From: Clostridium sp.
GTDB lineage: Bacteria; Bacteroidota; Bacteroidia; Bacteroidales; Muribaculaceae
Assembly (NCBI GenBank): GCA_023663805.1
Contig: JAMPGR010000001.1
Span: forward strand, 1,040,066-1,104,065
Direction: 5' to 3'
Length of the DNA: 64,000 nucleotides
Below are positions 57,397 through 64,000 of this stretch, one piece after another. The position numbers and the translations under genes are program-made. Each line of letters begins with the position of its first letter. Within the stretch, counting starts at the first letter, position 1. The notes under the pieces were generated by a model. It worked only from the letters and a program-made list of their open reading frames with translations. It was not told the origin of the DNA and did no database searches.

Positions 57397-60300
57397 ATGA
57401 AAAATCTTCTGACGACAGCGCTCCTTCTCGGAGGTGTCGTGTCGCTTTCGGCGGCGGCTAACGACGCTCCGCGATGGCTTCGCGATGTGGCGATCTCTCC
57501 CGACGGAAAAACAATCGCGTTCACCTACAAAGGGGACATCTATACGGTTCCCTCCGCCGGCGGACATGCCTCCCAGTTGACAACCAACAGCGCCTACGAC
57601 TCAGCCCCCGTCTGGCGACCCGACGGCAAGCAGATTGTCTTCCGCAGCAACCGCAACGGCTCCGACGACCTCTATATCATCCCCGCAGTCGGCGGAACGG
57701 CTCGCCGTCTGACGACCCACAGCGGCCAGGAGACCCCGCTGACCTTCAAGGACAATTCGACGCTCCTTTTCAGCGCGAACATTGCGCCGGGACGCGAAGC
57801 GATCCAGGGTCCGTTCGCGATGCAGACCTACACAATCGATGTCGACAGCGTCAATCCACGTCCACGGATGTATCTGTCAGTCCCGATGGGTGCCGCAGCC
57901 TTCTCGTCCGACGGACGTCTCCTCTACCAGGACAAGAAAGGATTCGAGAACATCTGGAGAAAGCATGAACGCTCCTCCGGAACCTCGGATATCTGGATGA
58001 TCACCCCCGACGACGGAAAATTCACGAAGATCACCACCTTCAACGGCCACGACCTCAACCCGGTCTGGAACGGCGGCGACACGTTCTTCTATGTCAGCGA
58101 AGAGGGAGACAACACCCTGAACATATTCTCCTCGACCCTCGACGGGAAACAGAAGCGTCAACTTACACACTTCTCGAAGCATCCTGTCCGCTCCCTCTCG
58201 GCCGATGCAGCCGGGCGTAACCTTGCGTTCAGCTGGGACGGCGAGATATGGACAATGACCCCCGGAGAAGAACCTCAGAAACTGAATGTCGAGATTATCA
58301 CCGACGACTACGATGCCGACCAGGTCAAACGCTATGTCAGCGGCGGTGCCAGCAACATCGCGGTCTCCCCCTCGGGCGACGAGGTCGCCTTTATTCTCCG
58401 CGGCGATCTGTATGTCACGAATACGAAATACGAAACAACCAAGCGGATTACAAACACCCCCGGCCAGGAACGCTGTGTCAGTTTCTCTCCCGACGGACGG
58501 ACACTTGTCTACGACAGCGAGCGCGACGGTGTCTGGCAACTCTTCACGACGAAAATCGTCAGCCCCGACGAAAAGCAGTTCGCCTACGCTACCGATATCG
58601 TCGAGGAACCTCTCTACCGCTGCGAGACTGCCGCACAGCAGCCCGAATTCAGCCCTGACGGCAAGAAGGTCGCCTTCCTCGAAAACCGCACAGCCCTGCG
58701 CGTCATAGACCTCGACACCAAAGAGGTCACAACAGCGCTCGACGGCAAATTCAACTACAGTTATACCGACGGAGACATCTCCTTCGCATGGAGTCCGGAC
58801 AGCCGCTGGCTTCTGGCCGACTATATCGGCATCGGCGGATGGAACAACACCGATATCGCCCTCTGCCGTGCAGACGGCTCGGAGGTCATTGACCTTACCG
58901 AAAGCGGCTACGCTGACAGCAACCCGAAATGGGGCGTCGGCGGCAAGGCTCTGACCTACACGACGGGCAAATACGGCATGAAGAGCCACGGAAGCTGGGG
59001 TAACCAGAGCGACGTGATCGTTATGTTCCTCGATACCGAGGGATGGGACAACTACCGTATCTCCGAAGAGGAGAAGGAACTCCTCGACAAGAAGAAAAAA
59101 GACGAGGACTCGGCCAAGTCTGACGAACACAATTCGAAAAAGAAAGACAAAAAGAAGAAAAAAGGGGAAGAGGCTTCGGAACCCGACGTCAAGCCGCTCG
59201 AGTTCGATCTCCGGAACCGAAAATACCGCATGTCACGCCTGACACCCTCGTCGGCCTTCGTCGGCGACTACTACCTCTCGCCCGAGGCTGACAAGTTCTA
59301 CTATGTCGCGACGGCCACCGAGGGGGGTGCAAACCTCCTCGTCCGCGATCTGAGGAAAGAGGAGACGAAAGTGCTTGCTCGCGGCGTCAGCGGCGGTCTG
59401 CTTCCCGACAAGAAGGGGGAGAATCTCTTCTATCTCAGCGGTGGCGGAATCAAACGCGTCAAACTTCCTTCGGGAGAAATCGAACCGGTCAAATTCGAGG
59501 CACTTTATGAACGGACCCCCTCGGGCGAGCGCGAATATATCTTCGACCATATGTGGAAACAGGTTAAGGACAAATTCTACGACGCGAACCTCCATGGCGT
59601 CGACTGGGAGGGATATGGACAGCACTATCGCGAACTGCTCCCCTATATCGACAACAATCGCGACTTCGCGATACTGCTGAGCGAAATCCTCGGCGAACTG
59701 AACGCCAGTCATACAGGCTCCGGCACCTCATCGGGCTGGGCCAGTCTCCAGATGTCTGACCTCGGAGCGTTCTACGATGAGACCTACGACGGTGACGGAC
59801 TGATGGTCGCCGAGATTCTTCCCCGTTCGCCGCTGTCGGCCAAGAGCGTCGATGTCCGCCCGGGCGATCTGATTCTCTCGATCGACGGTGAAAAGATCGT
59901 CAGAGGCCACGACTACTATCCCCTTCTCGAGGGTAAAGCCGGCCGGAATGTCCGCGTCGGCGTACGCCGACAGAACGGCCACGAAGAGGAGGTCACCCTG
60001 AAGCCGATGAATGCCGGACAGGTCAACTCCGTGCTCTACCAGCGCTGGGTCGAACGTAACCAGGCGATGGTCGACTCCCTCTCGGGCGGTCGTCTCGGCT
60101 ACGTCCATATCGAAGGAATGAACACCGAAAGTTTCCAGACAATCTACGACCAATTGCTAGGCAAATACCGAAACCGCGAAGCTGTCATCGTCGACACCCG
60201 CTGGAACGGCGGCGGCTGGCTCCATAACGATGTCGCCCAACTCCTGAGCGGCCGCGAATATGTGCGCTTCGTACCCCGCGGACAGTATATAGGCAGCGAG

Positions 60301-60651
60301 CCGTTCTCGCAGTGGACCAAGCCTTCGGTTATGCTCGTCAACGAAAGCAACTACAGCGACGCCCACGGCACACCGTTCACATACCAGACTCTCGGCATAG
60401 GCGATGTCGTCGGCGCACCCGTTCCGGGCACGATGACAGCCGTATGGTGGGAGACCCAGATCGACCCTTCGATCTACTTCGGAATCCCCCAGGTCACGTC
60501 GATGGATCTCGAGGGGAATATCCTCGAGAATCATCAGTTGACCCCCGATGTTCTGATTTACAATAATCCCGGCGATGTTATCGAAGGGCGCGACAGCCAG
60601 ATCGAGGGTGCGGTCAACCATCTGATGAAGAAACTCGACGCCGCGAAATAA
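57397..60651 (+). CDS. Tricorn-type S41 protease with beta-propeller, PDZ and C1-C2 domains
   Basis: The start at 57397 gives 1084 aa with a signal peptide (MKNLLTTALLLGGVVSLSAA). The N-terminal 650 residues are WD/TolB-like beta-propeller blades (ISPDGKTIAFTYKGDIY; WSPDSRWLLADY). A Lys/Glu-rich low-complexity linker (about 560-600, KKKDEDSAKSDEHNSKKKDK) follows. The C-terminal part contains a helical C1 domain (REYIFDHMWKQVKDKFYD), a PDZ domain (VRPGDLILSIDGEKIV) and an S41 catalytic domain with the serine in VNESNYSDAHGTPF. It degrades peptides, probably in the periplasm. It is followed after 21 bp by the M48-like gene. Confidence 0.93.
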   Translation: MKNLLTTALLLGGVVSLSAAANDAPRWLRDVAISPDGKTIAFTYKGDIYTVPSAGGHASQLTTNSAYDSAPVWRPDGKQIVFRSNRNGSDDLYIIPAVGGTARRLTTHSGQETPLTFKDNSTLLFSANIAPGREAIQGPFAMQTYTIDVDSVNPRPRMYLSVPMGAAAFSSDGRLLYQDKKGFENIWRKHERSSGTSDIWMITPDDGKFTKITTFNGHDLNPVWNGGDTFFYVSEEGDNTLNIFSSTLDGKQKRQLTHFSKHPVRSLSADAAGRNLAFSWDGEIWTMTPGEEPQKLNVEIITDDYDADQVKRYVSGGASNIAVSPSGDEVAFILRGDLYVTNTKYETTKRITNTPGQERCVSFSPDGRTLVYDSERDGVWQLFTTKIVSPDEKQFAYATDIVEEPLYRCETAAQQPEFSPDGKKVAFLENRTALRVIDLDTKEVTTALDGKFNYSYTDGDISFAWSPDSRWLLADYIGIGGWNNTDIALCRADGSEVIDLTESGYADSNPKWGVGGKALTYTTGKYGMKSHGSWGNQSDVIVMFLDTEGWDNYRISEEEKELLDKKKKDEDSAKSDEHNSKKKDKKKKKGEEASEPDVKPLEFDLRNRKYRMSRLTPSSAFVGDYYLSPEADKFYYVATATEGGANLLVRDLRKEETKVLARGVSGGLLPDKKGENLFYLSGGGIKRVKLPSGEIEPVKFEALYERTPSGEREYIFDHMWKQVKDKFYDANLHGVDWEGYGQHYRELLPYIDNNRDFAILLSEILGELNASHTGSGTSSGWASLQMSDLGAFYDETYDGDGLMVAEILPRSPLSAKSVDVRPGDLILSIDGEKIVRGHDYYPLLEGKAGRNVRVGVRRQNGHEEEVTLKPMNAGQVNSVLYQRWVERNQAMVDSLSGGRLGYVHIEGMNTESFQTIYDQLLGKYRNREAVIVDTRWNGGGWLHNDVAQLLSGREYVRFVPRGQYIGSEPFSQWTKPSVMLVNESNYSDAHGTPFTYQTLGIGDVVGAPVPGTMTAVWWETQIDPSIYFGIPQVTSMDLEGNILENHQLTPDVLIYNNPGDVIEGRDSQIEGAVNHLMKKLDAAK

Positions 60652-60672
60652 CCACCTTCCGAACCGAAGAAC

Positions 60673-61740
60673 GTGAAAATCGCGTCAAACAGTTACGCCG
60701 TTGTCCGGATCCAGGCTTGGCCGCTACGTCTTGCGGTCATTCTGGGATGCTGGATGACGGCGTTCTTGTGTCGGGGCGCGGAGCCATTTCCCGATTCAAT
60801 CAAGACATTCCTGTCGCTGATCGAACGATATGATATTCGCGAATCGGTTGCCGCAATCGACAGCGGGGCTTTACCGGAAGTATTCTGGGAACGAGTATCG
60901 GCTGGATCTCCTGAACTGTCCTCACTGCGCGAGGCCGTCGCTCGCCGCGATCCGGCAACGATGGCGGGAATAAAACGTCTGCACGGCCTACACCGCTACT
61001 CTCCATCCCGCTCGATTGCGCGAATCGATTTGCTACAGTCATGGATTGATTCGCTGGCTCAGAGAATGCTCGGCATCTCGAGCCATGCTCGTGCTGTCGT
61101 GCTTCGCCACCCCTGGGCGACGGCGACGATTGCGGAAGGTGACGGCGGAATTACTTATCTGCTCGTTAACGACGGCCTGCTCGAACGATGTGAATCCTTC
61201 GGGGCCGACACGGCCTCCCTGATGCTCGAGGCTGCGATGGCGCGAGCATATGCCCATGGCGTCATGGCCCACCATCTGCGCGAGTTTGTCGCCCGCGAGC
61301 GCAAACTCGACCGATTCGCGCTATGGAGCGCGATTGCCGGCTTGGTCTCAGGACGGGTTTCGCGCGAAATAATGCGACAGTATGACCGCGAAGAATACAT
61401 CGATGACCTCCGGATGCTTTACCCAGACCGTCAGTATCTCGAAAATATCGAGGCAGAGTCAGCCGCTTATTATTTTCCATTCAGCGACGAACTAGAAATC
61501 GAGGCCGATATTGTCGCCTACAGATTTATGGAATGGCGTGGCCACGGCGACGCATATATCGCATCTGTCGCGATGCTCGACGATCCCCTTCTGCCCCCTT
61601 TGGTTTTCACGAATGACAATCAAAGCGAATCGACCCGTTTTCGAATTGCCCTGCTAAAGTTCATGCGCGATAACCCTGACCTCGATGCCTATCGAAAGCG
61701 TCGCCTAAAAGAGACCCGTCTCGATGATCCGATCTACTGA
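60673..61740 (+). CDS. Degenerate M48-like protein lacking the HExxH motif
   Basis: This 355-aa exported protein (signal at about 15-35) follows the M48 peptidase layout without its metal site. Residues 145-171 (HPWATATIAEGDGGITYLLV, then NDGLLER) match the usual strand and GLL helix before the active site. Residues 183-196 (LMLEAAMARAYAHG) occupy the place of LAHEIAHVLARH, but both histidines and the glutamate are replaced. Residues 273-283 (ELEIEADIVAY) keep the ExEAD third-ligand motif. A pseudo-protease is the best reading; the match is by eye only. It lies 21 bp after the tricorn-type protease and may modulate it. Confidence 0.65.
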   Translation: MKIASNSYAVVRIQAWPLRLAVILGCWMTAFLCRGAEPFPDSIKTFLSLIERYDIRESVAAIDSGALPEVFWERVSAGSPELSSLREAVARRDPATMAGIKRLHGLHRYSPSRSIARIDLLQSWIDSLAQRMLGISSHARAVVLRHPWATATIAEGDGGITYLLVNDGLLERCESFGADTASLMLEAAMARAYAHGVMAHHLREFVARERKLDRFALWSAIAGLVSGRVSREIMRQYDREEYIDDLRMLYPDRQYLENIEAESAAYYFPFSDELEIEADIVAYRFMEWRGHGDAYIASVAMLDDPLLPPLVFTNDNQSESTRFRIALLKFMRDNPDLDAYRKRRLKETRLDDPIY

Positions 61741-61856
61741 CGGGCAACGATTACACAATCCGATTTATAATTTCGAGCCGAGAATATCCCCGCATATCGC
61801 GCCGACAACAGGGAGTTGACGCCGTGTGAATCGATGTTCGCTCATATCGGTATGTT

Positions 61857-62687
61857 TCAGTTGAATTTCTTTCGGTTAAAGACAAAGTTACGGCCGAGGT
61901 ATTTTTCGCGCACGATAGGATTCTCGGCGAGTTCCTCGCTGGTTCCCTGGAAAAGTATCTTCCCCTCGAAAAGGAGATAGGCACGGTCTGTGATGCTCAG
62001 GGTCTCGGGGGCGTTGTGGTCGGTAATCAGGATACCGATATTCTTTTCTTTCAGTTTGTAGACGATATACTGGATATCTTCGACTGCAATCGGGTCGACT
62101 CCGGCGAAAGGCTCGTCGAGCATAATGAACCTGGGGTTTATCGCCAGACAGCGGGCGATCTCCGTTCGACGCCGTTCGCCTCCGGAAAGTTGGTCGCCGA
62201 GATTGCGGCGCACCTTCTGGAGACGAAATTCCGCAATCAGGTCTTCAAGCATTCGCCGCTGCTCGTCGGGGCTGATATTCTTTTGCATCTCGAGAACGGA
62301 ACGGATATTGTCCTCGACGGTCATCTTGCGGAAAACCGAGGCCTCCTGGGCTAGATAACCGATACCTTTCTGAGCCCGTTTATAGACGGGGAATTTCGTT
62401 ATATCCTCGTTGTCGAGAAAAATACGACCCTCGTTAGGGGTGATCAGTCCGACGGTCATATAGAATGTCGTAGTCTTCCCCGCTCCGTTCGGGCCGAGCA
62501 ACCCGACAATCTCACCCTGCCGGACATTGATTGAAACATGGTTGACAACCGTACGCTGGCGATATTTTTTGACGAGGTTGTCGGTTCGGAGAACCATCGA
62601 GTCTGGCGTCGATTCGGGAACTTCAGGATTCAGTTCCGCATCGATCAATTCTTCGGCCAGGAATCGTTCTTCTTCGGATATTGCCAT
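61857..62687 (-). CDS. lptB: LPS-export ABC transporter ATPase LptB
   Basis: LptB powers transfer of lipopolysaccharide from the inner membrane to the outer membrane. The 276-aa protein has a 30-residue N-terminal extension, then [21 protein letters not shown], Walker A GPNGAGKT, the Q-loop GYLAQE, signature [13 protein letters not shown], Walker [14 protein letters not shown] and the H-loop ITDHN, all as in LptB. It is 5 bp downstream of udk on the same strand. lptF/G and lptC are not in the window. 61741-61856 contains no gene or clear hairpin. Confidence 0.95.
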   Translation of the reverse strand: MAISEEERFLAEELIDAELNPEVPESTPDSMVLRTDNLVKKYRQRTVVNHVSINVRQGEIVGLLGPNGAGKTTTFYMTVGLITPNEGRIFLDNEDITKFPVYKRAQKGIGYLAQEASVFRKMTVEDNIRSVLEMQKNISPDEQRRMLEDLIAEFRLQKVRRNLGDQLSGGERRRTEIARCLAINPRFIMLDEPFAGVDPIAVEDIQYIVYKLKEKNIGILITDHNAPETLSITDRAYLLFEGKILFQGTSEELAENPIVREKYLGRNFVFNRKKFN

Positions 62688-62692
62688 AGGAT

Positions 62693-63319
62693 TCAGTCGT
62701 TATGTTTCGCTTTACGAAGCCGCCCCTCGATATAGTCGGTCAGCAGACCGATCGCTACCTTGTTGTTACCCCCCTGGGGGATAATCAGATCTGCATATCG
62801 CTTCGATGGTTCGATATACATCGAGTGCATCGGCTTCAGTACATCCTGATAGCGGTCGATGACCATCTGTGGCGTGCGGCCGCGCTCGATACAGTCGCGG
62901 GCGATGACGCGTATCAGGCGCTCGTCGGGCTCGGCATCGACGAAGACCTTGACATCCATCATGTCGCGCAGAACCGGATCGTTCAGAACAAGGATTCCCT
63001 CGACGATCACGACGTCGCGGGGCGCGACCCTGACTGTCTCCGACTGGCGCGTGCAGGTCAGGTAACTGTAGGTCGGCATCTCGATTGTCTTTCCTTCTTT
63101 CAAGTCGCGCAACTGGCTGACCAGCAGAGTCCATTCGATTGCGGCGGGTTCGTCGAAGTTGATCTTGCTGCGATCCTCGGGGGGGATATGGCTGGAGTCT
63201 TTGTAGTATGAATCCTGGGGGAGCACGGCAACCTCTCCGGCCGGCAGGCTGCTGATTATCTTGTTGACGACGGTCGTTTTTCCAGAACCGGTTCCGCCGG
63301 CGATACCTATGATGAGCAT
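62693..63319 (-). CDS. udk: Uridine kinase
   Basis: The 208-aa enzyme phosphorylates uridine and cytidine with GTP or ATP for pyrimidine salvage. P-loop [14 protein letters not shown] (residues 4-17), [17 protein letters not shown], the characteristic [23 protein letters not shown], and [14 protein letters not shown] near the C-terminus fit uridine kinases. A full promoter precedes it (63348-63378), and lptB follows after 5 bp. Confidence 0.95.
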   Translation of the reverse strand: MLIIGIAGGTGSGKTTVVNKIISSLPAGEVAVLPQDSYYKDSSHIPPEDRSKINFDEPAAIEWTLLVSQLRDLKEGKTIEMPTYSYLTCTRQSETVRVAPRDVVIVEGILVLNDPVLRDMMDVKVFVDAEPDERLIRVIARDCIERGRTPQMVIDRYQDVLKPMHSMYIEPSKRYADLIIPQGGNNKVAIGLLTDYIEGRLRKAKHND

Positions 63320-63347
63320 ATTCTCGTTTCTTTATTATTTTGCGCTA

Positions 63348-63378
63348 CAAAGTTAGCGAATTCAGCCGAAACGACAAA
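63348..63378 (-). promoter_or_regulatory. Promoter of the udk-lptB transcript
   Basis: TTTG (63378-63375), a 19-bp spacer and TAACTTTG (63355-63348) on the minus strand. The leader is about 20-25 nt. Confidence 0.72.
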
Positions 63379-63388
63379 ACCCCACGAC

Positions 63389-63982
63389 CTACAACCGATT
63401 CATCTGCTCGATATAATCGAGCAGTTCCTCGCGTCCGCGCCCATCCTCGCTCGAAGTCATAAAGACCGGGGGAAGTTCCTCCCACTGTTCCAGAAGCCGA
63501 GCGCAATAGTCGGCTACCTTTCGCCGTCCGGCCTCCGGCCCGTTCTTGTCGATTTTTGTGAAGACAATGCTGAACGGCACCTCGTTTTCTCCGAGCCATT
63601 CCATAAATTCGAGGTCGATTTTCTGAGGCTCGTGGCGGGAATCAATCAGCAGGAAGAGATTAGTCATCTGGGGACGGCCGAGGATATATCCCTTTATGAT
63701 CCGGTCCAATTGGTCGCGGCTCGCCTTGTCACGGCGGGCGTAACCGTAGCCCGGAAGGTCGACGATATACCACTGGTCGTTAACCAGAAAATGGTTGATC
63801 AGAAGAGTTTTACCCGGGGTCGAAGAGGTTTTGGCGAGGTTACGGCGCTGAAGCAGCATGTTGATCAGCGAAGATTTGCCGACATTGGAGCGTCCGATAA
63901 AGGCATATTCGTGGAGCATTCCTCCGGGACATTTCGCGACGTCGCTGTTACTGACGACGAATCGGGCAGTGTTTATAAGCAT
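63389..63982 (-). CDS. engB: Ribosome-biogenesis GTPase EngB (YihA/YsxC)
   Basis: A 197-aa TrmE-Era-type GTPase needed for 50S ribosomal subunit assembly. G1 [15 protein letters not shown] (about 29-43), G2 TSSTPGKT, G3 [11 protein letters not shown]4 FTKIDKNG and a G5-like MTSSEDGRG are all visible. Length matches the family. It is complete; the 18 bp after its start run to the window edge. The udk promoter overlaps its 3' flank. Confidence 0.97.
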   Translation of the reverse strand: MLINTARFVVSNSDVAKCPGGMLHEYAFIGRSNVGKSSLINMLLQRRNLAKTSSTPGKTLLINHFLVNDQWYIVDLPGYGYARRDKASRDQLDRIIKGYILGRPQMTNLFLLIDSRHEPQKIDLEFMEWLGENEVPFSIVFTKIDKNGPEAGRRKVADYCARLLEQWEELPPVFMTSSEDGRGREELLDYIEQMNRL

Positions 63983-64000
63983 ATATAAATAGTCTGTTTA

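Noticed and set aside
57877..59130. Minus-strand open frame (417 codons) opposite the tricorn-type protease
   Set aside because: Antisense shadow of propeller-coding sequence, rich in Val/Asp/Gly without any domain.

Overview
The window looks like a chromosomal segment of a gut Bacteroidales bacterium (Bacteroidota), possibly Muribaculaceae-like. The supporting signs are the recurrent Bacteroidota promoter elements (TTTG, about 20 bp, then TAnnTTTG) and the absence of Shine-Dalgarno sites. The gene families point the same way: Bat/MoxR aerotolerance cluster, DUF5683, DUF4923, PCMD, UpxY-type NusG, archaeal-type ProS, Kor/Vor 2-oxoacid oxidoreductase, MINPP-type phytase, GH95, GH20 and sulfatase. 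Base composition is GC-rich (roughly 55-60% by eye), with a few conspicuously AT-rich patches. No rRNA, tRNA, CRISPR array, transposase or prophage gene was found.

Layout. 1-9272 (minus): the moxR-DUF58-DUF4381-batA-batB-batC cluster, cut by the window edge, then two HU-like proteins (one membrane-anchored), a GT2 glycosyltransferase and proS. 9374-12089: a formylglycine-type sulfatase with a LamG-like domain. 12098-16422 (minus): DUF4923, MINPP phytase, acyl-CoA synthetase and a lipoprotein. 16560-24150 (plus): a 9-bp minisatellite, queA, parA-parB-DUF5683-mltD, a porin and a ProX-like deacylase. 24173-31502: GH95 fucosidase/TrmH, an orphan UpxY-like antiterminator, serB, gpmA and a DEAD-box helicase. 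31606-34695: korDABC oxidoreductase and a small ferredoxin. 34759-43271: a candidate small RNA, PCMD and DUF3943 proteins, an Omp85-like barrel with an EptA-like phosphoethanolamine transferase, then an M28 peptidase and a GH20 hexosaminidase.

43330-52770 is the most unusual block. It is one plus-strand operon of eight genes, several joined by 4-bp ATGA overlaps. In order these are an ECF-type sigma factor, an acidic protein with an anti-sigma-like N-terminus, a C39-like cysteine peptidase preceded by about ten calcium-loop repeats, an unrecognised 179-aa protein, three different dynamin-like large GTPases, and a small two-TM protein. I know of no described system with this content. The inference is a stress- or phage-responsive membrane-remodelling or defence system with its own sigma factor.

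52745-63982 returns to core genes: a methyltransferase, rlmH, an AT-rich four-helix-bundle gene, nadC, a hairpin-array repeat, a PepSY-like protein, a YczE-like membrane protein, yraN, a tricorn-type protease with a degenerate M48 homologue beside it, lptB, udk and engB.

Functionally the accessory enzymes (GH95 fucosidase, GH20 hexosaminidase, sulfatase, phytase) suit life on host glycans and dietary phytate. They are scattered single genes rather than a SusCD-type polysaccharide utilisation locus.
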